This document shows, one piece after another, positions 23,132 through 31,140 of a stretch of 34,053 nt of DNA (positions within the stretch are counted from its first letter, which is position 1; the number at the start of each line of letters is the position of its first letter). Made by a program: the position numbers and the translations under genes. The notes under the pieces are model-generated. The model was not told where the DNA came from. It searched no databases and was given only the letters and a program-made list of their open reading frames with translations. Source of the stretch: Coriobacteriia bacterium (GTDB lineage Bacteria; Actinomycetota; Coriobacteriia; Coriobacteriales; Eggerthellaceae); assembly GCA_030523425.1 (NCBI GenBank), contig JAUNIP010000017.1, forward strand, positions 1 through 34,053, read 5' to 3'.

Positions 23132-23545
23132 CTAAGCGGCGTCTTCGCCTTCTGTGGGCGCACCTGCGTCCAAGAACATCTTGCGCGTGACGAAGTTCCA
23201 CACCATCACCACGGCGGTGGCGAAGAACTTCGTGATGAAGTAGGGGATACTCACCAGGTCGGTGCCCAGCCACATAAGCAGGTTGTTGATGCCTAGGCCT
23301 ATCACGGAAAGCACCACAAAGATGACGAATTCGCGGGTGCGCGACATGCCTTCTTTGTGGGTGAACACATACCGCATGGAAGCCACGTAATTGAAGATGA
23401 CCGAAACGGTGAACGAAATGGTGGCGCTGATAAGGTAGTGCACGCCGAATACCGATGTGAGCAGCACCAGCAGGCCGTAGTCTATGACAAACGCGATTAC
23501 GCCCACCACGCTGAATTTCATTATCTGGTCAATAAGCTTGCGCAT
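23132..23545 (-). CDS. GtrA-family membrane protein
   Basis: A 137-residue protein with four hydrophobic helices (about 10-32, 37-60, 72-92, 100-122) and GtrA-type landmarks: KFSVVGVIAFVIDYGLL, FIFNYVASMRYVF-like SVIFNYVASMRYVF, and KFFATAVVMVWNFVTRKMFL. GtrA proteins are thought to move or help move polyprenyl-phosphate-linked sugars across the membrane. It is divergent from a membrane-anchored GT2 (23673-24659) of the kind that makes polyprenyl-phosphate sugars, a classic functional pairing. It converges on the NifX-like gene with a 38-base gap. Confidence 0.9.
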   Translation of the reverse strand: MRKLIDQIMKFSVVGVIAFVIDYGLLVLLTSVFGVHYLISATISFTVSVIFNYVASMRYVFTHKEGMSRTREFVIFVVLSVIGLGINNLLMWLGTDLVSIPYFITKFFATAVVMVWNFVTRKMFLDAGAPTEGEDAA

Positions 23546-23617
23546 GGTTGGTTCTTCTTGCCTTCTTGCATGGTCGTTTGGTGCACGGCGCTGCTTGCGC
23601 GCCTCCGCACTTTTTTA

Positions 23618-23639
23618 TCTTGCGTATAATAGCGCAAGA
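23618..23639 (+). promoter_or_regulatory. -10 element embedded in an inverted repeat (gtrA / GT2 intergenic)
   Basis: A consensus TATAAT (23625-23630) lies 43 bases before the GT2 ATG. It sits inside a perfect dyad TCTTGCG (23618-23624) / CGCAAGA (23633-23639) with an 8-bp spacer. A repressor bound there would block RNA polymerase. No good -35 is seen at 17 bp. Confidence 0.55.
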
Positions 23640-23672
23640 CCGAAAGCTTCACGAATAAAGGTTGGATGCACC

Positions 23673-24659
23673 ATGAGCACACCCGAACAAGCACGCGCAG
23701 TCGTTGAGCAGGCCCTGCAGGAAGGCTGCACGGTGGCCATTCTGGTTCCGTGCTACAACGAAGAAATTACCGTCGGCAAGGTGGTTGATGACTTCAGGCG
23801 GGAAATCCCCGCTGCTGACATATACGTGTACGACAATAACTCTTCTGACCGCACATCCCAGGTTGCCGCAGAACATGGCGCCATCGTGCACTTCGAAGGC
23901 CGCCAGGGCAAGGGCAACGTGGTGCGTCAGATGTTCCGTGAAATAGATGCGGATTACTACGTGATGGTGGACGGTGACGACACCTATCCGGCCGAAGCCG
24001 TGTATGAGCTGCTGGCGCCTTTGGTGCTGCAGCGTGCGGACATGACTGTGGGCGACCGCCTTTCCAATGGCACCTACGGCGAAGAAAACGACCGCGCCTT
24101 CCATGGCTTCGGGAACAACCTGGTGCGTTGGCTTATCAAGGCCATCTATGGTTATGCTTTCGACGACGTGATGACGGGCTACCGTGCGTTCAACCGGGTG
24201 TTCGTGAAAACCATGCCTGTGCAGTCTGCGGGCTTCCAGATTGAAACCGAGCTTTCCATCCACGCGGTGGATAAGCGTTGGCGCGTGGTGGATGTGCCCA
24301 TAGTGTACCGAGACCGCCCCGAAGGCAGCGAATCGAAGCTTTCCACCTTCGGCGATGGCGCAGCGGTGCTGATGGCCATCGGGCGTCTGTTCAAAGACTA
24401 CAAGCCGCTGGCGTTTTTCAGCCTTATTGCGGCGGCGTTTTTCGTGCTAGGCCTTGTTGCCGGCATCCCGGTTGTTGTGGAATTCGCCCATACGGGCTTG
24501 GTGCCGCGCCTGCCAACTGCCGTACTGGCCTTAGGTCTGGTGTTCATAGCAGTGCTGGTGCTTTCGTGCGGCCTGGTTTTGGACACCGTGGCGAAGAATG
24601 GCCGCAGGGACTATGAACTGCAAGTAATGCGCGAATACGACAGGCTTCCCAAACGCTAA
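23673..24659 (+). CDS. Membrane-anchored GT2 polyprenyl-phosphate glycosyltransferase
   Basis: A 328-residue protein. The GT2 domain (20 to about 230) has VAILVPCYNEEITVGKVV, YDNNSSDRT, a GRQGKGNVVR loop and the metal-binding DGDD (100-103), then MTGYRAFNRVF and ETELSIHAVDKRW typical of polyprenyl-phosphate-sugar synthases. Two hydrophobic helices follow (about 248-271 and 282-306), giving membrane anchoring, and then a cytoplasmic tail. The start at 23673 is where the family similarity begins; a longer open frame upstream crosses the promoter. It probably charges a lipid carrier that the divergently encoded GtrA protein helps flip. The sugar is unknown. Confidence 0.9.
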   Translation: MSTPEQARAVVEQALQEGCTVAILVPCYNEEITVGKVVDDFRREIPAADIYVYDNNSSDRTSQVAAEHGAIVHFEGRQGKGNVVRQMFREIDADYYVMVDGDDTYPAEAVYELLAPLVLQRADMTVGDRLSNGTYGEENDRAFHGFGNNLVRWLIKAIYGYAFDDVMTGYRAFNRVFVKTMPVQSAGFQIETELSIHAVDKRWRVVDVPIVYRDRPEGSESKLSTFGDGAAVLMAIGRLFKDYKPLAFFSLIAAAFFVLGLVAGIPVVVEFAHTGLVPRLPTAVLALGLVFIAVLVLSCGLVLDTVAKNGRRDYELQVMREYDRLPKR

Positions 24660-24708
24660 CGGGCGCGATGGTGCGCGCATGCCTCATGCGTGCTTTTCGC
24701 CCGTTTTT
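24659..24708 (+). terminator. Intrinsic terminator after the membrane GT2
   Basis: Outer arms ACGGGCG (24659-24665) and CGCCCGT (24698-24704) enclose an inner GCGCGCATG/CATGCGTGC stem and are followed by T4-C-T. The first base of the stem overlaps the stop codon. It insulates the GT2 gene from the rimP operon promoter only 4 bases further on. Confidence 0.8.
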
Positions 24709-24711
24709 CTC

Positions 24712-24740
24712 TTGCCACCTGCGTAAGCTTGTGGTATAAA
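24712..24740 (+). promoter_or_regulatory. Main promoter of the rimP-nusA-infB operon
   Basis: TTGCCA (24712-24717) and TATAAA (24735-24740) are separated by exactly 17 bp, the best sigma-70-type promoter in the window. Transcription would start near 24747, giving a leader of about 87 nt before rimP. Confidence 0.8.
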
Positions 24741-24779
24741 CTAATGCGCGCTTGGCGCAGAAATACTTTCGCTGGTTTG

Positions 24780-24810
24780 GAAAGTGGGCATGTCCCGCTT
24801 TCTTTTGTTG
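24780..24810 (+). promoter_or_regulatory. Attenuator-like hairpin in the rimP leader
   Basis: GAAAGTGGG (24780-24788) pairs with CCCGCTTTC (24794-24802), nine pairs including one G-T, with a 5-nt loop CATGT. It is followed at once by TTTTGTTG. It lies between the promoter and the rimP ribosome site (AAAGGAGGT), so it could act as a regulated terminator. Confidence 0.5.
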
Positions 24811-24833
24811 TAAGGGTCAAAAAGGAGGTTTGC

Positions 24834-25301
24834 ATGCTTTCGCAACGCGAGAACAAAATATTGAAGGCATTAGAGCCGTTGGCCCTGCAGCATGGCGTGG
24901 AAGTCATCACGGTGGAAGTGGTCGGCGCGAAGAAGGCCCCCACGGTGCGCGTGTACATCGACACAGCGGAAGGCGTCAGCTTCGACCAGTTGGCCGCCGC
25001 CCAGGTGTGGGTCAACCAGGTGATGGACGAACTTGATCCCTTCCCCGGTGCGTACAACCTGGAAGTCTCTTCCCCGGGCATTGATCGTCCGCTGCGCACG
25101 CTGGAGCATTTCCGGCGCTTTGTGGGCGAACAGGCCGTGGTGAAGACCACCGGCCCCTTAGATGGGCGCAGTTCGTTCACGGGCGAATTGGAAAGCGCAA
25201 GTGAAGACGGCGTGAGCATGCAGGTGGACGGCCAGCAGGTGGTCATTCCGCTTGATGCCATCAAGAAAGCCCACGTGGTGGGACAGGTAAGTTTCAAGTA
25301 A
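24834..25301 (+). CDS. rimP: Ribosome maturation factor RimP
   Basis: A 155-residue protein of usual RimP length and two-domain layout: an N-terminal alpha/beta domain with GVEVITVEVVGAKKAPTVRV and an LEVSSPGIDRPL signature (about 75-86), then a C-terminal SH3-like domain (HFRRFVGEQAVVKT, IPLDAIKKAHV). RimP binds the 30S precursor and aids assembly of its head region around S12 and the central pseudoknot. A consensus AAGGAGGT lies 7 nt before the ATG. The same frame is open upstream with an ATG at 24744, but that codon lies at the predicted transcription start and has no ribosome site. First gene of the operon. Confidence 0.95.
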   Translation: MLSQRENKILKALEPLALQHGVEVITVEVVGAKKAPTVRVYIDTAEGVSFDQLAAAQVWVNQVMDELDPFPGAYNLEVSSPGIDRPLRTLEHFRRFVGEQAVVKTTGPLDGRSSFTGELESASEDGVSMQVDGQQVVIPLDAIKKAHVVGQVSFK

Positions 25302-25363
25302 CGGTATTGCAGGCAAAGTGCCTTAACCAATAGGGGCGAAAAGCCCGGCAGAAAGGAAACGCA

Positions 25364-26572
25364 GTGGCTACTTCAGAGTTGATCGAGGCTTTACAGGCTT
25401 TGGCCCACGAACGCAAGATTGATGAGTTCTATCTGATTGAGCGCTTGGAGGCTTCGCTGGCGAAAAGCTACCAAAACATTTTGGACCTGGACTGGGATGC
25501 GCGCGTGACCATCGACCGCCAAACCGGCCGCATCTATGTGTATGAGTTGGTGCCGGTAGGCGAACCCGACCCCGAAACCGGCGAATACGCCGAATTCGAA
25601 GAGCGCGACGTGACCCCCGATGATGTCAGCCGCATAGCCGCGCAAAACGCCAAAAGCGTCATTTCCACTATCGTGCGCGACGCCGGGCGCCAGTCCATCT
25701 ACGAAGAGTTCTCCGACCGCGTGGGGGACTTGGTCACCGGCACGGTGCTGCAGGGCACGCCCGAATTCACCATCATCAAGATCCGCGACGGCGTGGAAGC
25801 TGAACTGCCTCACTACGACACGAAGCGCAACCCCGGCGAGCGCAACGAACGTCCCGCCAACGAGCGCTACCGCCACAACCAGCGCCTGAAGGTGTTGATC
25901 ATAGGCGTGCGGGACCCGCGCTCCGAATCGCAGAAGGCGCGCGGCGACCAGCAGCGCCCCTCCATCGTGGTGTCCCGCACCCACCCGGAGCTTATTCGCC
26001 GCCTGTTCGAAAACGAAGTGCCGGAAATCTATGAGGGCCTGGTGGAAGTGAAATCCATCGCGCGTGAGCCCGGTGCTCGTTCCAAGGTGGCTGTGGCTTC
26101 CCGCGAACACAACCTTGACCCGGTGGGCGCTTGCGTTGGCCCGAAGGGCAGCCGTGTGCGCATGGTGGTCGAAGAGCTGCGCAACGAACGCGTAGACGTT
26201 ATCCAGTGGAGCGAAGACCCCGCCACCTACGTGGCCGCCGCCCTTTCGCCGGCCAAGGTAAGCAACGTGCTTATCGACGAGGAGAACCATTACGCCACCG
26301 TGATCGTTCCCGACGACCAGCTTTCCTTGGCCATTGGCAAGGAAGGCCAAAACGCCCGTTTGGCTGCGCGTCTGACCGGTTGGCACATCGACATCAAGTC
26401 GGCGTCGTTCACCGGCGAACCGTTGGCGGCGGATACGCTGATTGACGAAGAGCCCGAAGAGGACGAAGGCTTAGGCGTGTGCGCTTACGAAAGCGAAGAC
26501 GGCGTGCATTGCCGCAATCATGCCAGGCCCGGCAGCCGCTACTGCGGCGTACATGCCTTCATGGAAGACTAA
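25364..26572 (+). CDS. nusA: Transcription termination/antitermination factor NusA
   Basis: A 402-residue protein starting at GTG behind GAAAGGAAA. Order: an N-terminal RNA-polymerase-binding domain (1 to about 125, [16 protein letters not shown]), an S1 domain (about 130-195, [15 protein letters not shown]), KH1 (about 225-285, [15 protein letters not shown]) and KH2 (about 290-350, [19 protein letters not shown]). An acidic linker is followed by an unusual tail with Cys373, Cys383, His386, Cys394 and His397, spaced like a small zinc site. There are no E. coli-type AR1/AR2 repeats. NusA controls pausing, termination and antitermination. The 62-base spacer after rimP holds two small hairpins (GGCA-AAG-TGCC, GGGC-GAAAA-GCCC). 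Confidence 0.96.
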   Translation: MATSELIEALQALAHERKIDEFYLIERLEASLAKSYQNILDLDWDARVTIDRQTGRIYVYELVPVGEPDPETGEYAEFEERDVTPDDVSRIAAQNAKSVISTIVRDAGRQSIYEEFSDRVGDLVTGTVLQGTPEFTIIKIRDGVEAELPHYDTKRNPGERNERPANERYRHNQRLKVLIIGVRDPRSESQKARGDQQRPSIVVSRTHPELIRRLFENEVPEIYEGLVEVKSIAREPGARSKVAVASREHNLDPVGACVGPKGSRVRMVVEELRNERVDVIQWSEDPATYVAAALSPAKVSNVLIDEENHYATVIVPDDQLSLAIGKEGQNARLAARLTGWHIDIKSASFTGEPLAADTLIDEEPEEDEGLGVCAYESEDGVHCRNHARPGSRYCGVHAFMED

Positions 26573-26592
26573 GGAAACGCGAAGGGCAACCC

Positions 26593-26880
26593 ATGGCAGT
26601 GGCAACGAACACACAAACGCGGCAGCGCACCTGCATCGGGTGCGGAAAGCAGGCCACCAAGGGCCGCCTGCTGCGCATTGTGCGCACTGCTTCCGGCACT
26701 GTTGAGTTCGACGACACGGGCAAGGCTTCCGGCCGCGGCGCCTATGTGTGCTCTAGCGCGTGCTGGGAAAAGGCCTGCAACACCAAGAAAGTGCCAAGGG
26801 CGCTGAAGTGCTCTGTAAGCGCAGAAGACATGCAACGAATTTCTGGGCACCTTGCGCAGGCGTCCGTGACGGCCCTATAA
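26593..26880 (+). CDS. ylxR: YlxR (RnpM-type) RNA-binding protein
   Basis: A 95-residue protein with the YlxR signatures RTCIGCGKQATKGRLLRIVR (12-31) and SGRGAYVCSSACWEKA (about 46-61). The family is encoded between nusA and infB in many bacteria. It has been described as a nucleic-acid-binding protein and, in Firmicutes, as an RNase P modulator. Cysteines 14, 17, 53 and 57 are arranged in two CxxC/CxxxC pairs. It starts 20 nt after the nusA stop with a modest GAAGGG site. The L7Ae-like ylxQ that often follows is missing; infB comes directly after 12 bases. Confidence 0.92.
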   Translation: MAVATNTQTRQRTCIGCGKQATKGRLLRIVRTASGTVEFDDTGKASGRGAYVCSSACWEKACNTKKVPRALKCSVSAEDMQRISGHLAQASVTAL

Positions 26881-26892
26881 AGGAGGAAATAC

Positions 26893-29682
26893 ATGGCAGG
26901 CATGCGTGTACATGAATTAGCGAAGGAGTTTGGCCTTTCCAGCAAGGAAATGCTAGACAAGCTAAGCGAAATGAAAATCCCCGCCAAAAGCCATGCGAGC
27001 ATGCTGGCGGAGGCCTATGTGGACAAAATCCGCAAGAACATGGCACCCGAGCTGAAAGAACGCGCAGGCGAGCTGGAAGACGAAGAGGCCAAGAAGCTTG
27101 CGCAAGCCAAGCAGGCCGAAGCGGACAAGAAGGCGGCCGAAGAAGCCGCCCGTCGCGCGGCCGTGGAAGCCGAACGCGCCGCACGCGAAGCGGAGCGTGC
27201 TGCCCGCACGGGCGCAGAAGACGCCATGCCTGCGGAAGACCAAAAGCAGGCCCCGCAGCCCCAAAAGCCCCGTTCGGCCTTCGAAAGCTTGGCGGCTCAG
27301 ATTGAAAGCGAAAAGGCCCGCGTGGAGCGCGAAAAGGCCGAAGCCCAGGCCCGCGCACGGGCCGAAGCCGCCGCGAAGGACGTGGCGAAGCGCCAAGCGG
27401 TAGAGCAGGCCATGCGCGAACGTTCGGGCAAAAAGCAGGCTTCGAAGCCCCAGGCCGCGCCTGCAGCTGCGGCAAAGCCGCAGGCTGCCCCTGCCCCCCA
27501 GCCTTCTTCCAAGTTCTCTTCGCTGCTTTCCCAGATTGAATCCGAGCAGCAGCGCATCCAGCAGCAGGCCCAAAGCGCATCCGCGGCACCGGCCAAGGGC
27601 GGAAAGCCGGCGCGTGTTGCCACTTCCGCCGGCGATGCCACCAAAAAGGGCAAGGGCAAGGGCAAGCGGGGCCAAAACGCCTTCGAGCCCTTGGTCCCTG
27701 AACTGGAAACTGCCCAAACTGCAGGGGAAGACCGCTATGCGCAGATGGCTGTGCAGGCCGAAAAGCTGCAGCGCGACAAGGTGTTGGCCGAAGCGCGCGC
27801 CGCTGTGGCCGCCGCCACCACGCATGAAAACGAAGGTCGCCGCAAAAGCCGCAAGAAGAAGCGCGAAGAGGAGCGCCGCGAAAAGCTGGTGGCCGAAGCC
27901 GAGCAGCGCGGCATAGACGCCGAGCTGTTGCTGGACGATTCCGTGGTGGAAATCCCGCAGGGCGCCACGGTGGCCAAGTTCGCCGAGCTGTTAGGCGTTG
28001 GTTCCAACGACGTCATCAAGCGCCTGTTCATGTTAGGCCAGATGCTCACCCTTACCCAGACCATGTCTGACGACCTGATTGAGCTTATAGCCGATGACAT
28101 GGGCCGCAAGGTGCGCGTGGTTTCGCCCGAAGAAGAATACGCGGTGGTCTACCACGACACCGAAGACGATCTGAAACCCCGCCCGCCGGTGGTCACCGTC
28201 ATGGGCCATGTCGACCACGGCAAGACGTCACTTCTAGACGCCATCCGCCACACCGGCGTGGTGGCCAGCGAAGCCGGCGGCATCACCCAGCATATCGGCG
28301 CATCGGTGGTGAACATCAACGGGCAGCAGATTACCTTCATTGACACCCCGGGTCACGAAGCGTTCACCGCTATGCGTGCCCGCGGTGCCCAGGTGACCGA
28401 CGTCATTGTGTTGGTGGTGGCGGCAGACGACGGCGTGATGCCGCAGACCATCGAAGCTATCAACCACGCCAAGGCGGCCGATGTGCCCATAGTGGTGGCC
28501 GTGAACAAGATAGACAAAGACGGTGCCAATCCGGACAAAGTGCGCCAGGAGCTGGTGGAATACGGCGTCATCCCCGAAGAATGGGGCGGCTCCAACATGT
28601 TTGTGGAAGTGTCTGCGAAAAAGAACCTGCACATAGACGACCTGTTGGAAACCATCTTGCTGCAGGCCGAAGTGTTGGAACTGAAAGCGAACCCCGACGC
28701 GTTGGCCCACGGCTTCGTCATCGAGGCGAACCTGGACAAGGGCCGCGGCCCGGTTGCCACGGTGTTGGTGCAGCGCGGCACGCTGCATCCGGGCGACGTG
28801 GTGGTGGCCGGAACTTCGTGGGGCCGCGTGCGCGCCTTGGTGGACCCGCGCGGCAAGCACGTGAAAACCGCCCTCCCGGCCGATCCCGTTGAGATTTTGG
28901 GCCTGGGTTCGGTGCCCGTTGCCGGCGACGAATTCCGCGTGTTCGAAGACGACCGCGATGCCCGCAAGCTGGCCGAAGAACGCGCGCTGCGTGCTCGCTT
29001 GGCGGAACAGGAAACCAAGGGCCACATGAGCCTGGATGACCTGTTCAGCCGCATAGAAGAAGGCAAGCAGACCGATTTGAACCTTATTGTGAAAGCCGAC
29101 GTGCAAGGCTCCATCGAAGCGCTGCGCGACGCGTTCGAGAAGATGGACCAATCCGAGGTGCGCATCAACATCGTGCACAGCGCGGTAGGCGGCATCACCG
29201 AAACCGACGTCACGTTGGCGGCGGCCTCTGATGCCATCATCATCGGCTTCAACGTGCGTCCTACCGGTAAGTCCAAGCAGCAGGCCGAACGCGAACGCGT
29301 GGACATTCGCCTGTATCGTGTGATTTACCAGGCCATCGAAGACATCAACGCCGCGCGCGTGGGCCTGCTTTCGCCCGAAATCGTGGAAGAGGACACCGGC
29401 ATCGCCGAAGTGCGCGAAACGTTCCGTGTCCCCAAGGTGGGTACCATCGCCGGCAGCTACATTGTGGATGGCGAGATTTCCCGCGACGACAAGGTGCGCA
29501 TCGTGCGCGACGGCACGGTCATCTTCGAAGGCTCCATCGCTTCGCTTCGCCGCTTCAAAGACGACGTGAAGTCTGTGCGCCAAGGCTATGAATGCGGCAT
29601 TGGCATCAACGGCTACCAAGACCTGAAGGTGGGCGACACCATCGAAGGCTACAAGGTGGTCGAAGTGGAGCGCACCGAATAA
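26893..29682 (+). CDS. infB: Translation initiation factor IF-2
   Basis: A 929-residue GTPase. The IF2 N-terminal domain is at 1-50 ([18 protein letters not shown]). A very long Ala/Lys/Glu/Gln-rich linker (about 55-340) is probably helical or disordered. A second IF2_N-like segment is near 345-400 ([18 protein letters not shown]). The G domain has G1 GHVDHGKT (438-445), G3 DTPGH (484-488) and G4 NKID (538-541). Domains II, III and the C-terminal fMet-tRNA-binding domain follow ([31 protein letters not shown]). It places initiator tRNA on the 30S and promotes subunit joining. AAAGGAGG lies 6 nt before the ATG, immediately after ylxR. Confidence 0.97.
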   Translation: MAGMRVHELAKEFGLSSKEMLDKLSEMKIPAKSHASMLAEAYVDKIRKNMAPELKERAGELEDEEAKKLAQAKQAEADKKAAEEAARRAAVEAERAAREAERAARTGAEDAMPAEDQKQAPQPQKPRSAFESLAAQIESEKARVEREKAEAQARARAEAAAKDVAKRQAVEQAMRERSGKKQASKPQAAPAAAAKPQAAPAPQPSSKFSSLLSQIESEQQRIQQQAQSASAAPAKGGKPARVATSAGDATKKGKGKGKRGQNAFEPLVPELETAQTAGEDRYAQMAVQAEKLQRDKVLAEARAAVAAATTHENEGRRKSRKKKREEERREKLVAEAEQRGIDAELLLDDSVVEIPQGATVAKFAELLGVGSNDVIKRLFMLGQMLTLTQTMSDDLIELIADDMGRKVRVVSPEEEYAVVYHDTEDDLKPRPPVVTVMGHVDHGKTSLLDAIRHTGVVASEAGGITQHIGASVVNINGQQITFIDTPGHEAFTAMRARGAQVTDVIVLVVAADDGVMPQTIEAINHAKAADVPIVVAVNKIDKDGANPDKVRQELVEYGVIPEEWGGSNMFVEVSAKKNLHIDDLLETILLQAEVLELKANPDALAHGFVIEANLDKGRGPVATVLVQRGTLHPGDVVVAGTSWGRVRALVDPRGKHVKTALPADPVEILGLGSVPVAGDEFRVFEDDRDARKLAEERALRARLAEQETKGHMSLDDLFSRIEEGKQTDLNLIVKADVQGSIEALRDAFEKMDQSEVRINIVHSAVGGITETDVTLAAASDAIIIGFNVRPTGKSKQQAERERVDIRLYRVIYQAIEDINAARVGLLSPEIVEEDTGIAEVRETFRVPKVGTIAGSYIVDGEISRDDKVRIVRDGTVIFEGSIASLRRFKDDVKSVRQGYECGIGINGYQDLKVGDTIEGYKVVEVERTE

Positions 29683-29690
29683 TTATTTCC

Positions 29691-29726
29691 GCCGCGGCGC
29701 GGCTTGGGGCTTGCGCCGCGGCTTTT
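29691..29726 (+). terminator. Terminator-like hairpin between infB and rbfA
   Basis: GCCGCGGCGC (29691-29700) and GCGCCGCGGC (29713-29722) form ten perfect G/C pairs around a 12-nt loop and are followed by TTTTCC. It begins 8 bases after the infB stop and 26 bases before the rbfA ATG. It would terminate part of the operon transcripts or protect the infB mRNA end. Confidence 0.75.
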
Positions 29727-29752
29727 CCTTGGAACCTGTTCGGAGGTGTTCT

Positions 29753-30142
29753 ATGAAGCAGAGTTCTTCCAGCCGGCGCGTGAACGAACAGGCACGCGAG
29801 GTTATTTCTTCCATCTTGCTGTTCGAGATTTCCGACCCGCGCCTGCAGTTGGTCACCATTACCGGGTGTGAGGTTTCCTTTGACCGCAGCGCGTGCAACG
29901 TGTTTTATTCCACTGCGAAGGAAAACTACGACGACGCGGCCGATGCCTTCCAGAAGGCGGCGGGGCGCATTAGGCGCTGCATGGCGCAGCAACTTTCCTG
30001 GCGCGTTACCCCGCAGCTGCGTTTTTTGCTAGACGTAAGCGTTGACCAGGCGGAACGCATTGGCAAGGCACTGGCATTCGAAGCCGAGCGCGCGCCGGTG
30101 GACGTGGACGGCCTAGAAGGAACCGATTCTCAGGAGGACTGA
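29753..30142 (+). CDS. rbfA: Ribosome-binding factor A
   Basis: A 129-residue KH-like protein of family length: RRVNEQAREVISSILLFEISDPRL (as two adjacent motifs near 8-31), a VTITGCEVSFDRSACNVF strand region, and the C-terminal RVTPQLRFLLDVSVDQAERI. RbfA helps mature the 30S subunit near the 5' end of 16S rRNA and supports cold growth. The ATG at 29753 follows CGGAGGT by 5 nt. A strong hairpin separates it from infB, so part of its expression may depend on read-through or a promoter not recognised here. The next gene starts 2 nt after its stop. Confidence 0.95.
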   Translation: MKQSSSSRRVNEQAREVISSILLFEISDPRLQLVTITGCEVSFDRSACNVFYSTAKENYDDAADAFQKAAGRIRRCMAQQLSWRVTPQLRFLLDVSVDQAERIGKALAFEAERAPVDVDGLEGTDSQED

Positions 30143-30144
30143 TT

Positions 30145-31140
30145 ATGGCTGTGACTCCGCAGACCAATACCACCCTGGAAGAAATTGCGGCCGTTTTGCG
30201 CGAAGCGGACAACGTGGTGATCGCCGGCCATGTTTCCCCCGACGGCGACTGCATTGGGTCTCAGTTGGCCCTTATGTGGGCGCTGCGCGGCTTAGGGAAG
30301 AACGTGGCGGTCACCTTGGCGCGCGACGAGGCCATCGACGGCACCTTGGCGTTTTTGCCCGGTGTGGAATGCCTGCAGTTTGCGGGTGCCTTCACGGGCC
30401 CGGTTGACACGTTTGTGGCGGTGGACGTTCCCACCAAGGAACGCCTGCTGGAAGCCCAGTGGGCGCTGCATGAACAGGCTGCCACCACCATAACCGTTGA
30501 CCACCATGCGGTTCCGACGGCCATGGCGCGCTACAGCTATACTGATCCCGATGCCGCTTCCACCACGCTGATGATGTGGCAGATAGCCTGTATGCTGGGG
30601 CAGACCAGTGCCGAAGTGGCACAATGCGCCTACACCGGGCTCATGACCGACACGGGCGGTTTTCGCTATTCCAATTCCGATGAAACGGCGTTTGCGGCCG
30701 CGGCCGACATGGTGGCGTGCGGGGCGGACCCGGCGCTTTCGGCCACGAAGGTGTACCAGCAGCGCACGCGCGCTTCGGTGGAGCTGGAAGGCCTGGTCAC
30801 GCAGCGTATGGCCTTCAGTTGCAACGGCCAGTTCGTCATAAGCTACGTGACCTTGGAAGATTTCCAGCGCTTAGGCGCCACGAAGGCCGACGCCGAGCCT
30901 ATGGTTGACCTGCTGCGTTCGCTTGCGGGCGTGCGCGTGGCGTGCATGCTGCGCGAGCAGGAAACCGACGTGCGCGGCAGCCTGCGCAGCAAAGACGACA
31001 CCGATATTTCCGTGGTGGCGCGCCATTTTGGCGGCGGCGGGCACAAGGCCGCGGCGGGCTTTTCGCTGGAGCGTCCGCTTGACCGCGCGCTTGACCGCGT
31101 GACCGAACAGGTGATGAAAGTGTTAGGCGCCCGTGGCTAA
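30145..31140 (+). CDS. nrnA: DHH/DHHA1 phosphoesterase (NrnA-like oligoribonuclease / pAp phosphatase)
   Basis: A 331-residue protein. Motif I is GHVSPDGDCIGS with His29, Asp33 and Asp35; motif II VAVDVP with Asp94; motif III is the DHH at 119-121; motif IV GLMTDTGGFRYSNS; and the DHHA1 substrate motif HFGGGGHKAAAGF runs from His294. These residues bind two manganese ions. NrnA-type enzymes degrade 2-5-nt RNA and dephosphorylate pAp; some relatives cleave cyclic dinucleotides. The place between rbfA and truB is the usual one in Gram-positives. AGGAGG overlaps the end of rbfA; the gene end overlaps truB by 8 bases. The symbol is by family and context. Confidence 0.9.
   Translation: MAVTPQTNTTLEEIAAVLREADNVVIAGHVSPDGDCIGSQLALMWALRGLGKNVAVTLARDEAIDGTLAFLPGVECLQFAGAFTGPVDTFVAVDVPTKERLLEAQWALHEQAATTITVDHHAVPTAMARYSYTDPDAASTTLMMWQIACMLGQTSAEVAQCAYTGLMTDTGGFRYSNSDETAFAAAADMVACGADPALSATKVYQQRTRASVELEGLVTQRMAFSCNGQFVISYVTLEDFQRLGATKADAEPMVDLLRSLAGVRVACMLREQETDVRGSLRSKDDTDISVVARHFGGGGHKAAAGFSLERPLDRALDRVTEQVMKVLGARG

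Noticed and set aside
24744-24833. RimP starting at the upstream in-frame ATG (24744)
   Set aside because: It sits about where transcription should begin and has no ribosome site, whereas AAGGAGGT precedes the ATG at 24834, where RimP similarity begins.
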